A stretch of DNA of 64,000 bases from positions 806,001 to 870,000 of the forward strand of contig NZ_BMYV01000001.1 of the NCBI RefSeq assembly GCF_014652455.1. Direction: 5' to 3'. A program made the translations under genes and the position numbers. The notes beneath the pieces were generated by a model. That model did not search any database. It was not told where the DNA came from and saw only the letters and a list, made by a program, of their open reading frames with translations. This document shows positions 27,213 to 36,719 of this stretch, in pieces; position 1 is the stretch's first letter; each line of letters begins with the position of its first letter. Origin of the DNA: Litorimonas cladophorae. GTDB taxonomy: Bacteria > Pseudomonadota > Alphaproteobacteria > Caulobacterales > Maricaulaceae.

Positions 27213-28640
27213 CTAACTCGTCGGGTTCAACGCATAGAAGATGTAATTCCCGTTCCGATTGACGAGCAGCGTTACAGGCTCATCTAGTTCTGCCGCGGCT
27301 TCCATCGCATCTTCGAATTCTGCTGGCGTTTTAACAGCCTCAAACCCAACCTCTTCGATAATATCCCCTTTGAGGATTTTACCGCTAGCTGCAGCGCGCT
27401 TGTCGACTTTCACGACGCGAACGCCATTTATGTCTTTCTTGATCCGATTTCGGTCTCGAACATCTTCCGTAAGGGCCTCAACCGAAATACCCGCGATAGA
27501 ACGCTCAGCATTACCCGCCTCAGCTTCGCGTTTGACTTTTTCTTCTACCGTAATTTTCTCTTCTAAACGCTCGATGGTTACATTGATCGTTTTTCGCTTT
27601 TTCTTACGGAGAATGTCAATTGGAATAGATTTGCCAATTTCGGCTTCCGCAACGCGACGAGACAATAGGCGGGAAGCCTCAAGCGGCCTCCCCCCGATAG
27701 AGAGGATCAAATCTCCGCGCTGCAAACCCGCTTTATCCGCCGGACTATCGTTCACGACGGAAGCGACCAATGCCCCCTGCGCTTTTTTGAGACCATAGCT
27801 CCGCGCGATAGCATTATCGACGACCTGCGGGCGGACGCCGAGATAGCCTCTGCGTGTTTCACCAAATTCAATCAGCTGTGTCGCGATGGATTGTGCCAGT
27901 TCAGCTGGAACCGAAAAACTGATGCCCACGCTACCGCCTGTAGGCGACAAAATCGCCGTGTTCACGCCAATCACCTCACCGTCCATATTGAACAGGGGCC
28001 CGCCTGAATTGCCTCGGTTAATCGCAACATCCGTCTGGATGAAGTCGTCGTAATTTCCAGACGAAATATTCCGATTACGCGCAGAGATGATACCCGCCGC
28101 AACCGAGCCGGAATAGCCAAAGGGGTTACCAATCGCGATGACCCACTCGCCAACTTCAGACTCATCGCTGTTACCCCAAGGGACAGCGGGCATTTCAACG
28201 CCTGTGTCGATCTTCAAAACCGCGATATCCGTCGCGGGGTCACGGCCGACTAACTCTGCCTCATAGGTATCCCCATTCGGAAAAGTTACTTCAATCAGAT
28301 CCGCGTCTTCAATAACGTGGTTGTTAGTGACGATGTGACCTTCGGCATCGATGACAAAGCCTGATCCTAAAGACTTACTGACGCGACCGTCCCGATCATT
28401 GCGCCCTCCGAAAAAGTCGTTGAAACGTTCGAGCGGGGAGCCTTCTTCGAAAGGTTTGGCTTCTGTTGTGTCTATCTCGATCGTCTGCGCGGTCGAAATA
28501 TTGACAACCGCCGGAGAAAGCCGCTTGGCAAGCTCGGTGAAGCCCTCTGGCGTGCCACGGGCATCAGCAATTTGCGGCGTGACGGCGACAGCCGACATTG
28601 CAAAAATCAAAGACACAGCAGCGGTACGAAGTAATTTCAT
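27213..28640 (-). CDS. degP: Do-family periplasmic serine endopeptidase (DegP/HtrA)
   Basis: The 475-residue protein has a Sec signal peptide (about 1-27). The trypsin-like domain carries H108 (TNNHVIED), D138 (DPATDIAVLK) and S212 (NRGNSGGPL). Two PDZ domains follow (about 280-365 and 385-470). It degrades and refolds damaged envelope proteins. It is the last gene of a run hflK-hflC-DUF2065-degP on the minus strand, a common alphaproteobacterial arrangement. Only 8 nt separate its end from the convergent serB. Confidence 0.96.
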   Translation of the reverse strand: MKLLRTAAVSLIFAMSAVAVTPQIADARGTPEGFTELAKRLSPAVVNISTAQTIEIDTTEAKPFEEGSPLERFNDFFGGRNDRDGRVSKSLGSGFVIDAEGHIVTNNHVIEDADLIEVTFPNGDTYEAELVGRDPATDIAVLKIDTGVEMPAVPWGNSDESEVGEWVIAIGNPFGYSGSVAAGIISARNRNISSGNYDDFIQTDVAINRGNSGGPLFNMDGEVIGVNTAILSPTGGSVGISFSVPAELAQSIATQLIEFGETRRGYLGVRPQVVDNAIARSYGLKKAQGALVASVVNDSPADKAGLQRGDLILSIGGRPLEASRLLSRRVAEAEIGKSIPIDILRKKKRKTINVTIERLEEKITVEEKVKREAEAGNAERSIAGISVEALTEDVRDRNRIKKDINGVRVVKVDKRAAASGKILKGDIIEEVGFEAVKTPAEFEDAMEAAAELDEPVTLLVNRNGNYIFYALNPTS

Positions 28641-28711
28641 AAGAACACCCTAGCGATATGGAACGCCCTGCCAAGGGGTTGAGTGCCGCAGGCGGGCTTA
28701 CATTTGCGTCA

Positions 28712-28912
28712 TCAGAGCACGAGTTTCGCGCCGTAAGCGAGTAAACACGTACCGACGAAAACCCCGATAGCACCCGCAATATGCAGGTCCCGATCCGAGA
28801 CCTGCTTCATCATTTCATCATAGGTGCGCCGCATAGCGGAAGGCAATATCGCCCACATCAATCCCTCCAGCAGGATGAACCCGCCGACGGCAATCAATAT
28901 AACCGCACCCAT
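28712..28912 (-). CDS. DUF2065 family small membrane protein
   Basis: The 66-residue protein has two membrane helices (about 3-23 and 44-64) joined by LPSAMRRTYDEMMKQVSDRDLH. This is the DUF2065 pattern, often encoded beside hflC. It lies 9 nt after hflC and upstream of degP on the same strand. A role beside the HflKC complex is inferred only from position. Confidence 0.85.
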   Translation of the reverse strand: MGAVILIAVGGFILLEGLMWAILPSAMRRTYDEMMKQVSDRDLHIAGAIGVFVGTCLLAYGAKLVL

Positions 28913-28921
28913 GAAAGCGGC

Positions 28922-29815
28922 CTAGCGTCGGCCGCCTTGGCTATCAAGATATCCAAGGAAGTCACTGTCAGGAGACAGGACGTAGGTTGTGCTGCCGATT
29001 AGGCCTTTTTCATAGGCCTGCATCGAGCGGTAAAAGGCGAAAAACTCTGGGTCTTTGTTGTAAGCCTCAGCGTAAATCGCATTTCGCTTCTGGTCACCCT
29101 CACCGCGAATGATTTCCGAGTCACGACGTGCGTTCGCCAGAAGGATTTCAACTTCCTTGTCGGCTTGGGCTGTGATGGTCCGCTTGGACCGCTCGCCCTC
29201 ACCCCGTTTCTCCGCTGATTGTTCCTGACGATCAGCTGCCATTCGTTCGAAGACCCGATCCGCGTTTTCTTGCGGCAAGTCTGCACGTTTGATGCGCACG
29301 TCTTCAATGACCAGACCAAATTTACCAGCAGTCGCACGCGCATTCGCACGCGTTTCGATTGCGTTCATCAGGTCAACACGCTGACCAGAAATGATTTCCT
29401 GAGATTCAACAGACCCCAAAACATCTCGGATCAATGAATCAAGCACGTTGCCGAGCTGGATTTCAGCTCGGGAACGAGTTGCGAAAGCCTCGTAGAAAGA
29501 TCGAACGTCGGTAATTCTGTAGCGAATAAAGGCATCGACCAGTAGACGTTCTTGATCAGAGGCCAAGATAGGCTGCGCTCTGAGATCGAGCACCAAGTTC
29601 TTGCGGTCATAATGCGTGACTTCTTCGATAAACGGGACCTTAAACTTTAGACCCGCGTCTTCTTCGACGCCAAATGCATTTTCCGTTCGGACAGGCTCAC
29701 CAAAACGCAGCACTAGGCTCTGTTTATCTTCGCGCGTCGTATAAAAAACCTGACTCACGAGAATTAATGCGACAGCGGCAACGCCGCCAAAGAGGAATAG
29801 TTTATTCTGGTTCAT
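28922..29815 (-). CDS. hflC: Protease modulator HflC (SPFH/band 7)
   Basis: The 297-residue protein has one N-terminal membrane anchor (about 5-24) and a periplasmic SPFH domain (LRFGEPVRTENAFGVEEDAGLKFKVPFIEEV). A long helical region rich in Glu and Arg follows (AERMAADRQEQSAEKRGEGE region, then GDQKRNAIYAEAYNKDPEF). With HflK it forms the membrane microdomain that cages FtsH. It follows hflK after 2 nt. Confidence 0.95.
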   Translation of the reverse strand: MNQNKLFLFGGVAAVALILVSQVFYTTREDKQSLVLRFGEPVRTENAFGVEEDAGLKFKVPFIEEVTHYDRKNLVLDLRAQPILASDQERLLVDAFIRYRITDVRSFYEAFATRSRAEIQLGNVLDSLIRDVLGSVESQEIISGQRVDLMNAIETRANARATAGKFGLVIEDVRIKRADLPQENADRVFERMAADRQEQSAEKRGEGERSKRTITAQADKEVEILLANARRDSEIIRGEGDQKRNAIYAEAYNKDPEFFAFYRSMQAYEKGLIGSTTYVLSPDSDFLGYLDSQGGRR

Positions 29816-29817
29816 GA

Positions 29818-30915
29818 CTAGTTCCCTTTCTTGTTGAGTTGATCAAGCGGAAGATAGGGCACAACACCAGATCCAGCGTCACCGTCCAAAACAATCTTTT
29901 CTGCGTCGCCATATACAAGTTCCATTGTTTCTAGATACATGCGTTGACGGGTCACTTGTGGGGCCAATTTGTACTCCCCATAAATCAGTTCAAAACGCTG
30001 AGCTTCACCTTCAGCATCGGCGATTACGCGATCACGATAACCTTCGGCCTGTTGAATGATCTTTGCGGCTTCACCTTCAGCTTCTAGAACCTTCGTGTTC
30101 CGATAAGCGCGGGCCTCGTTAATTGCACGCTCTGCTTCTTGAGAAGCGTTCACAACATCAAGGAAGTCATCTACGACCTCAGCCGGTGGATCTGTTTTCT
30201 GGAACTGAACATCATTGACCAAAACGCCAGCTTCATACTCGTCCAGAAGCTCTTGTAGGCGGTCACGGACTTCGCCACCAAATTGCTGACGGCCCGTGGT
30301 GATGATCGGGTCCAACTCATTCTTACCGATGATCTCACGCACAACTGACTCAGCTGCTGATTTGACCAAGTCTTCGGGTTGATCGACTTTGAAGAGATAA
30401 CTCTCCAAATCTTTAATCACCCACAGAACGGCAAAGTTAATGTCGACAATGTTTTCGTCGCCCGTCAACATGAGTGATTCAGCATTGTTGCTGATGCCGA
30501 CAATTGTCTCTCTTTGGTTTGTGACGTCTTGAATTTCTTTTGTCTCAATTGGGCTGGGCAATTTAAAATGCAGACCTGGACCGACAGTGCGTTGGTAATC
30601 ACCAAATCGCAGAATCGCGGCTTCTTGGTTACCTTGAACTGTGAACACTGAGGTTGCCAAAAGGAAAACAATCGGAACCGCAACAAAAGCCCATTTTGGA
30701 ATATTAAAATCTGGCATTTGCGGGGCGCCGTTATTGCCGCCGCCATTACCGCCGCCGCCTGTGCGGGACTTAAAGCCCTCGATCACATTATCACGTGAGG
30801 GGCGTTGTGGTCGATTGGGACGCTGTCCGCCTCCCCATGGGGAATTGCCGTCCCCTTTTCCGCCACCATTGCTGGAACCCGGTTTGGGACCCCAAGGACT
30901 GTTATTATCAGACAT
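29818..30915 (-). CDS. hflK: FtsH protease activity modulator HflK
   Basis: Started at ATG 30915 (MSDNNSPWGP) behind GGAGAG, the product has 365 residues. A Gly/Pro/Asn-rich cytoplasmic head (about 1-65) precedes one membrane helix (KWAFVAVPIVFLLATSVFTV) and the SPFH domain (VQGNQEAAILRFGDYQRTVGPGLHFKLPSPI). HflK pairs with HflC to control FtsH. A longer ATG at 30942 lacks a good ribosome binding site. Confidence 0.95.
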   Translation of the reverse strand: MSDNNSPWGPKPGSSNGGGKGDGNSPWGGGQRPNRPQRPSRDNVIEGFKSRTGGGGNGGGNNGAPQMPDFNIPKWAFVAVPIVFLLATSVFTVQGNQEAAILRFGDYQRTVGPGLHFKLPSPIETKEIQDVTNQRETIVGISNNAESLMLTGDENIVDINFAVLWVIKDLESYLFKVDQPEDLVKSAAESVVREIIGKNELDPIITTGRQQFGGEVRDRLQELLDEYEAGVLVNDVQFQKTDPPAEVVDDFLDVVNASQEAERAINEARAYRNTKVLEAEGEAAKIIQQAEGYRDRVIADAEGEAQRFELIYGEYKLAPQVTRQRMYLETMELVYGDAEKIVLDGDAGSGVVPYLPLDQLNKKGN

Positions 30916-30991
30916 GTTCTCTCCGAAAATTTCTTTCGCCACATGTGGAGTGACCCACCGCAGGTTTCAAGGTGATTACGCGTAGTAAGGA

Positions 30992-31510
30992 CTAATGGAC
31001 GCGATCAAAGACTGTGATGAAAAATGCGTGATCATCTTTGGGTCCCTGAATCGGGCCTTCTTTCGAAGACATTTGCCAGTCATCCCGTGAAATCTCGGGG
31101 AATACTGCATCACCCTCAACCTCTGTATCGACCTGCGTGACATAAAGGCGCTCGCAATGCGGCAATAGGCTTGCGTAAAGCTGCCCGCCACCGATCAGCA
31201 TGATTTCATCAACGCCCGATTTACCCGCCAATTCAAACCCTTGTCCGATCATCGCGTGTAGATCGGTAAAAACCTCCGCACCTTCGGCCAGATAATCAGC
31301 ATTTCGAGACAAGACGAGATTGGGCCGTCCCGGTAGGGGAAACGGCAGGCTTTCCCAGGTTTTCCGGCCCATCAGACAGGGTTTGCCAAGGGTCACGCGT
31401 TTGAAGTGTTTGAGATCAGACGGGAGACGCCACGGCAAATCACCGTCTCGTCCGATGACATTATTGTTATCCATCGCAACGACAGCACAGAGTTTTGGAT
31501 TCGTAGACAT
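30992..31510 (-). CDS. folA: Dihydrofolate reductase
   Basis: The 172-residue enzyme reduces dihydrofolate with NADPH, completing the folate cycle that thyA drives (thyA is 3.7 kb away). Typical motifs are DNNNVIGRDGDLPWRLPSDLKHFK, MGRKTWESLPFPLPGRPN and IMLIGGGQLYASLLP. The start is ATG 31510 or, 6 nt earlier, ATG 31516. It sits upstream of hflK on the same strand and is divergent from the VUT transporter gene. Confidence 0.95.
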   Translation of the reverse strand: MSTNPKLCAVVAMDNNNVIGRDGDLPWRLPSDLKHFKRVTLGKPCLMGRKTWESLPFPLPGRPNLVLSRNADYLAEGAEVFTDLHAMIGQGFELAGKSGVDEIMLIGGGQLYASLLPHCERLYVTQVDTEVEGDAVFPEISRDDWQMSSKEGPIQGPKDDHAFFITVFDRVH

Positions 31511-31540
31511 GGGCATGGCCCTAGCCTAAGCCACGACCCT

Positions 31541-32101
31541 ATGTCGACAGCAAGCCAAACTTCCCAGCGTAAATTCAGCCTTCCGATCATGACGATCGTC
31601 TATGTGGCGCTGATCCCTTTCATCAACTGGTCTTTCACTTGGGCGCCTATGTGGGAAGTCTTGCCCGGCTGGGCGTTTAACCCCGTCACAATTGTTACAG
31701 GTCTTGTTTTAGTCGTCAGAGATTTCGCGCAACGGGAGGTCGGACATTATGTCCTGATCGCAATGGCAATTGCGCTCGTCTTGACCGCATTTGCCGCAGG
31801 CCCAGAATTGGCGCTGGCGAGTGGTGGGGCCTTTGCCATTGCCGAAATGGTCGACTGGGCGATGTTCACATTTACCAAATACCGCTTGTCCACGCGCGTG
31901 TTGTTGTCATCCGCGATTGCCGCGCCACTCGATACGACGATCTTTCTTTACGGGGCAGAAATGATCAGGCCCGATCAGTTGACCGGGCCAAATATTACCA
32001 TGAGCATTATCGGAAAGATGGTCGGAGCTGTCGTGATCTGGTGGATCGTGCGGAGCCGTTTCGAACGCAACCAAACCACGCCCGCTTCCAGATCAAACTA
32101 A
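31541..32101 (+). CDS. VUT-family (vitamin/queuosine-precursor uptake) transporter
   Basis: The 186-residue protein from ATG 31541 has about six membrane helices and VUT-family signatures: VVRDFAQREVGHYVLIAMAIAL, FAIAEMVDWAMFTFTKYR and APLDTTIFLYGAE. Family members (YhhQ-like) import small precursors such as queuosine precursors; the substrate here is not shown. A longer in-frame ORF from 31406 overlaps folA and is not supported. Confidence 0.85.
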   Translation: MSTASQTSQRKFSLPIMTIVYVALIPFINWSFTWAPMWEVLPGWAFNPVTIVTGLVLVVRDFAQREVGHYVLIAMAIALVLTAFAAGPELALASGGAFAIAEMVDWAMFTFTKYRLSTRVLLSSAIAAPLDTTIFLYGAEMIRPDQLTGPNITMSIIGKMVGAVVIWWIVRSRFERNQTTPASRSN

Positions 32102-32107
32102 ACGTCT

Positions 32108-33487
32108 TTATTCTTGGAAAAGTTCAATCGTTCCAGCGGTCATGGCTTGAACACCGAGTTTCAAAGCCGGTTCAGGCTGTGGCGCGAAAAACGGCGAGTG
32201 ATTACCTGACGGCATCGGCCCCTTGCCATCTAAACCATCTTGGAACGCTTTGGGGTCCGATCCCCCCGTCCAGAATATCACCGTCTTGATGTCCTTGTCA
32301 TAGCGGTGGAATTGGGAAAAGTCCTCGCCGCCCATGCTGGGCGGTTGGGTCATGACTTTGTCTTCACCGATGGATTTGCCGATTGCGCCCATGACACGCT
32401 CTGTCATTTCGGGGTCATTATAAGTGGACGGCGTGTAGTCGCTCTCCATTTTAATCTCAGGCATAAGATCGTCAGGCAAACCCGCCGAGAGCGCCTGCGC
32501 AATGGCGATTCGTTCAATCCCGTCCAGCAATGTCTTGCGAACGCCATCGTCATAGGAGCGCACAGTGATCTGCAATTTGGCTTCGTCAGGAATGATGTTG
32601 TGTTTGAAGCCCGCGCGGAAACTGCCGACTGTTACGACGCCTGCCTCTAATGGGTTTACTTCGCGCGAAACCAAGGTCTGCAACGCATTGATGATCTGCG
32701 CGCCGATGACGATCGGGTCCTTGCCCATATGTGGGGCTGACCCATGTGCGCCAACGCCTTTGACTGTAATGTCGACCGAGTCGACATTCGCAAGGGCGTA
32801 GCCAGAGGTATATGAAATTTTACCCGCTGGACCCCAACCTGATGTGTGCGTCGAGAGCACATATTCAGGCTTGGGGAATTTCGTGTAGAGCCCGTCTTCC
32901 AACATGGCGATGGCGCCCAAACCGATCTCTTCTGCCGGTTGTCCGATCAGAACCAGCGTGCCCGACCATTCGTCCTTTCGCTCGACGAGCTGACGCGCCG
33001 CGCCAACCAAAATCGCGACGTGACTGTCATGGGCGCAGGCGTGCATGACGGGTGCATCTTTACCCGTATGAGTTTGGCTCATGACTTTTGAGGCGTAATC
33101 CAGACCCGTTTTTTCCTCTAGTGGCAGCGCGTCCATATCGGCGCGCAACATAACGGTTGGCCCGTCGCCATTTTTCATCACGGCAACGACGCCATATCCG
33201 CCTACATCTGGCAAGAGTTTGCCCTCGTCTTTCATGACCTTGTCCTTGACCCACGCATCGCCGACACGTTCGGTGACGTCAAAGCCGAGTGATTTGAGTT
33301 CCTTCGCGAGGCGCGCGGCGGTCTCAACCTCTTTGAACGATAGCTCTGGGTTCTCGTGAAGATGCTTATATAGGTCCAGAATATAGGCATGATCATCTGC
33401 GACGGTTTCCGCCAAATCCGCAGCATAGGCGGGCGCAACAAGCATCATTGCGGTAAACATCGCGGCCGTGGTGAGGTATCGGGTCAT
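32108..33487 (-). CDS. Secreted M20D-family amidohydrolase
   Basis: The product has 459 residues from ATG 33487 (MTRYLTTAAM). A signal peptide ends APAYA-AD near residue 23. The M20 fold is complete: LHENPELSFKEVETA, VMLRADMDALPLEE (metal Asp), HACAHDSHVAILVGAA (metal residues), PAEEIGLGA (catalytic Glu) and QPPSMGGEDFSQF (C-terminal metal ligand). Family enzymes hydrolyse N-acyl amino acids or hippurate. Export suggests scavenging in the periplasm. It converges with the VUT transporter with 6 nt between. Confidence 0.92.
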   Translation of the reverse strand: MTRYLTTAAMFTAMMLVAPAYAADLAETVADDHAYILDLYKHLHENPELSFKEVETAARLAKELKSLGFDVTERVGDAWVKDKVMKDEGKLLPDVGGYGVVAVMKNGDGPTVMLRADMDALPLEEKTGLDYASKVMSQTHTGKDAPVMHACAHDSHVAILVGAARQLVERKDEWSGTLVLIGQPAEEIGLGAIAMLEDGLYTKFPKPEYVLSTHTSGWGPAGKISYTSGYALANVDSVDITVKGVGAHGSAPHMGKDPIVIGAQIINALQTLVSREVNPLEAGVVTVGSFRAGFKHNIIPDEAKLQITVRSYDDGVRKTLLDGIERIAIAQALSAGLPDDLMPEIKMESDYTPSTYNDPEMTERVMGAIGKSIGEDKVMTQPPSMGGEDFSQFHRYDKDIKTVIFWTGGSDPKAFQDGLDGKGPMPSGNHSPFFAPQPEPALKLGVQAMTAGTIELFQE

Positions 33488-33610
33488 GGGCTGTCTCTCT
33501 TGCATTTGGGTTCAAATTTAAGCTGTCTCTCCTTTTTAGGTGACCCAGAACGCAAAGCGGGGCAAGGCCCATATTCGAATTACGTGACGTGAAATGTGAA
33601 GTGAGCCAAG

Positions 33611-33955
33611 ATGTCCGACGACCAACAAGCCCTACCGCCCTGCCCCGAATGCGAAGGCATTTACGCCTATGAAGACGGCGCGTTGCTGGTCTGCTCCGAA
33701 TGCGCCCATGAATGGAACCCCGAAATGCCGACGCCAGGCGAAAGGGTTTATAAAGACGCCAATGGCAATGTTTTGGTCGATGGCGATTGGGTCACGATTA
33801 TCAAAGACCTGAAAGTCAAAGGCACATCAAAGGTCGCGAAAGTCGGAACAAAAGTCAAAATCAACCGCCTCATCGACGAAGACCATGACATTGATTGCAA
33901 GATCGACGGGATTGGCGTGATGAAGCTGAAGACGATGTTTGTGAAGAAGGCTTAA
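33611..33955 (+). CDS. yjdM: Zinc-ribbon protein YjdM (PhnA family)
   Basis: The 114-residue protein has an N-terminal zinc ribbon ([25 protein letters not shown]) and the C-terminal PhnA domain ([24 protein letters not shown]). It is the widespread YjdM/PhnA family, often called an alkylphosphonate-uptake protein, though its biochemical role is unsettled. It stands alone, and no phn transport or C-P lyase gene is nearby. Confidence 0.95.
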   Translation: MSDDQQALPPCPECEGIYAYEDGALLVCSECAHEWNPEMPTPGERVYKDANGNVLVDGDWVTIIKDLKVKGTSKVAKVGTKVKINRLIDEDHDIDCKIDGIGVMKLKTMFVKKA

Positions 33956-33962
33956 GTCCCAC

Positions 33963-34451
33963 TTACGAAACTTCTCTCCACTCACCGTTTACACCTCTAT
34001 AAACATTTATTCCCTTAAGTTCATCACTGCGCATTTCAATTTCGACCGCATCGCGCAAAGACTTCAAAAAGATAGGTAAGTAGGTTTCACCATCCTCCGT
34101 TAGATATCGTGCGTGAATGAACATGTTTGAGACTTTTTTCATTTCACTATCAAAATTGAAATCGTTCAACTTCGCACGAATCGGGTCAGAATTTTCTAAA
34201 GGTAAAAGGCCGAATAATTTCTCTAAATTATGGACCTTTGGAGGCATCGTACCCGAAATAGTTACTAGGTGTTTTAAAGCGATTTCAATTTGAAAGGCTG
34301 CCAAAGTTGCCCAAGGCAAAGAAAGTAAAATATCGCTTCTGTTAGAGTGCTCGGGACCGTGAAATGAAGAAAAAAACTTTGGCTCAATCGTTTTAACAGC
34401 AAATTTGAAACACTCATAAATCTGAAATGATTTTTGCACTGATAAAGTCAA
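33963..34451 (-). CDS. HEPN-like hypothetical protein, AT-rich
   Basis: The 162-residue protein is helical, and [17 protein letters not shown]...[13 protein letters not shown] followed by [11 protein letters not shown] resembles HEPN-domain proteins, many of which are RNases or antitoxin-neutralised toxins. The assignment is by eye and tentative. The gene is clearly richer in A+T than yjdM and thyA on either side, which suggests transfer. The start is TTG at 34451, overlapping the thyA stop as TTGA, so expression would depend on thyA translation. Confidence 0.55.
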   Translation of the reverse strand: MTLSVQKSFQIYECFKFAVKTIEPKFFSSFHGPEHSNRSDILLSLPWATLAAFQIEIALKHLVTISGTMPPKVHNLEKLFGLLPLENSDPIRAKLNDFNFDSEMKKVSNMFIHARYLTEDGETYLPIFLKSLRDAVEIEMRSDELKGINVYRGVNGEWREVS

Positions 34452-35242
34452 ACCGCCACTTTCCCAGCAATATGCGGATGCGCTTTGTAGCCGAAAATTT
34501 TCACGTCCTCATAGGTAAACCCGTCGATCTCTTTGACGTCTGGGTTCAGCCTCAAACGCGGGAGCGGCATGGGTTCGCGGGTTAATTGCAACTTCACCTG
34601 TTCGAAATGGTTGGCGTAAATATGCGCGTCGCCAAAGGTATGCACGAAATCCCCGACTTCGAGGTCACAGACCTGCGCCATCATATGCACCAACAGCGCA
34701 TAGCTGGCGATATTGAACGGCACGCCGAGGAAGATGTCAGCGCTGCGTTGATAGAGCTGACAGCTCAATTTGCCATTCGCGACATGGAACTGGAACAGAC
34801 AATGACACGGTGGCAACGCCATATCATCGACATCGGCCGGGTTCCACGCGCTGACAATGTGGCGGCGTGAATAGGGGTTCGTTTTGATTGCTTCGACGAC
34901 GTTTTTGACTTGGTCGATCACCGCGCCGTCGGGTCCAACCCAGCGTCGCCACTGTTTGCCGTAAACAGGACCAAGGTCACCATTTTCATCGGCCCATGCG
35001 TCCCAGATTTTAACGCCATTATCTTGTAGATATTTGATATTCGTATCGCCCGCGAGAAACCAGATCAGCTCATGAACGATAGATTTTTTATGCAACTTCT
35101 TGGTCGTGACCATCGGAAAGCCGTCCGATAAATCAAAGCGCATCTGATGGCCAAATACGCCGCGCGTGCCCGTGCCCGTGCGGTCACCACGGTCAACGCC
35201 GTTGTCCATCACGTGTTTCAGAAGATCGAGATATTGTTGCAT
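34448..35242 (-). CDS. thyA: Thymidylate synthase ThyA
   Basis: Started at ATG 35242 ([15 protein letters not shown]), the product has 264 residues, the usual length. It methylates dUMP to dTMP with methylene-tetrahydrofolate. Motifs are the phosphate-binding [14 protein letters not shown], the active-site Cys in [12 protein letters not shown], and [18 protein letters not shown]. Its stop codon provides the TTG start of the next gene on the minus strand. It is divergent from the secreted-protein gene at 35408. Confidence 0.97.
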   Translation of the reverse strand: MQQYLDLLKHVMDNGVDRGDRTGTGTRGVFGHQMRFDLSDGFPMVTTKKLHKKSIVHELIWFLAGDTNIKYLQDNGVKIWDAWADENGDLGPVYGKQWRRWVGPDGAVIDQVKNVVEAIKTNPYSRRHIVSAWNPADVDDMALPPCHCLFQFHVANGKLSCQLYQRSADIFLGVPFNIASYALLVHMMAQVCDLEVGDFVHTFGDAHIYANHFEQVKLQLTREPMPLPRLRLNPDVKEIDGFTYEDVKIFGYKAHPHIAGKVAV

Positions 35243-35407
35243 TGGGCGACTATAGGTGATTCTGTGCCCGCGGAAAGTCGCCCGCCCCTTTGCCCTGTTT
35301 ACAAATATTAACGCTGCGTGATCGGCATCACGGCAGCGTCTCGCTCCCCTTCTTACAACCGACTCATCAACCGCAGGCAAAACGCCCGCGGGCATTTGGA
35401 GGGCACC

Positions 35408-36667
35408 ATGTCTAAATCTAAACTTCTCTTACTCGCGACAATTGCTGCGGTTGGCATAATGCCTGCCGGGATGGCGCATGCACAAAACGTTCTGGTCAAT
35501 TCTGACTTTTCGCAAGGCGCTCCCTCAACTATGGGCAATCACGTCAATCAATTTTCCCCACCCGGTTGGGCTTTTGGTCCAGGTCAAAGCCCCAATGTGG
35601 TTACTGTCGACGGACCTGGCGGCTATAATTACGGAACAAACGGCCCGCAATCCGACGCGACCGGTACAGGCAATATCCAACATTATTTGGATATCGCCAA
35701 TGGCGGAAACAGCTTTTACCAAACCTTCACGCCAACCTGCAGCGGCAATGTTGAATTTGGCGGTGCGTTTTCAACGCGCGGCAATGGCGCGGCGCGTGCG
35801 TCAATCGCTATTCGTCAAGGTAATGGACTTAACGGCACTTTGGTAGGAACCACACAGCAGACCAGCCTGCCGCGCGGCACATCAATGACCGATCCTTGGC
35901 GTCAGGTAAGTTACACCACCGCTTTGCAAGCTGGACAGACCTACAGCTTTGTTGTCACGATGGATAACAATTCCAACTTTGATGATGGTTTTGTCGAGTT
36001 TGATAACTGCCCAAGCACGGATTCAATGATTGACCTTTGTTGTACACCTTGGACCGAAACCAAGTCTGGCGCGGCACTACAACCTGTTCCGGGACCAGGC
36101 GGCTTGTTCTCTAACTATACGGTAAAGTATCAAGCCATAGCATCGTCCAACACTCAGATGGTTGCCTATGCCAATTATCTGGACGTCGTTGACCCGGCCT
36201 TTGAAGATTTGAAAGGCACATTTACCGTCGCCGCTTACGGCAACGGCGCGACGCCGAACTCCTCCGGTGTGTCTGTGCCCGGCGCAGGACAACAGCAAGT
36301 CAATTGGGGCGGAACCAACGGAACCTATCCTTCAAATGCATTCTGGTCCGGCTTCCCATTCCAGCAAAACACTTGGTACGGGTTTACCACAACGGTTATC
36401 GCCCGGGACGCCCAGCGCAATGATTTAGGTCTGTTCGAAGAAAGCTGTGAGCCGACGACCGTCTATTACCGCGTTCAATCGATGGGCGGGGCACGGTCAA
36501 TGGTTGCCGGACGACCTGCTCAAGGCAGCAACGGTGGATTTATCCTACAGAAAAGTGATGGTCGCCGCATCACATCCAGTGAAGTTCTGGAAACAAAGCC
36601 TAAGGAAAACCGCTTTGACCGCCGCGACATTCGCAAGCGTCCAGAGCCACGTCAGCAACGTCGCTAG
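35408..36667 (+). CDS. Secreted protein of unknown function with lectin-like N-terminal domain
   Basis: The 419-residue product starts at ATG 35408, behind GGAGGG. A signal peptide ends AGMAHA-QN near residue 24. The N-terminal ~180 residues read like a carbohydrate-binding/DUF642-type jelly roll ([13 protein letters not shown], then [20 protein letters not shown]). The middle part holds a cysteine pair ([13 protein letters not shown]). The C-terminus is Arg/Lys-rich and low in complexity ([20 protein letters not shown]). No enzyme motif is seen. A strong terminator follows. Confidence 0.75.
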   Translation: MSKSKLLLLATIAAVGIMPAGMAHAQNVLVNSDFSQGAPSTMGNHVNQFSPPGWAFGPGQSPNVVTVDGPGGYNYGTNGPQSDATGTGNIQHYLDIANGGNSFYQTFTPTCSGNVEFGGAFSTRGNGAARASIAIRQGNGLNGTLVGTTQQTSLPRGTSMTDPWRQVSYTTALQAGQTYSFVVTMDNNSNFDDGFVEFDNCPSTDSMIDLCCTPWTETKSGAALQPVPGPGGLFSNYTVKYQAIASSNTQMVAYANYLDVVDPAFEDLKGTFTVAAYGNGATPNSSGVSVPGAGQQQVNWGGTNGTYPSNAFWSGFPFQQNTWYGFTTTVIARDAQRNDLGLFEESCEPTTVYYRVQSMGGARSMVAGRPAQGSNGGFILQKSDGRRITSSEVLETKPKENRFDRRDIRKRPEPRQQRR

Positions 36668-36686
36668 GCGCGCACTAAAAACCAGA

Positions 36687-36716
36687 AAGCCCCGACTTAG
36701 ATCGGGGCTTTTTTTT
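36687..36716 (+). terminator. Terminator of the secreted-protein gene
   Basis: The stem AAGCCCCGA (36687-36695) pairs with TCGGGGCTT (36702-36710) around a 6-nt loop. Eight T residues (36709-36716) overlap and follow the stem. It lies 19 nt after the stop codon and just before the end of the convergent M14 peptidase gene. Confidence 0.92.
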
Positions 36717-36719
36717 GCG

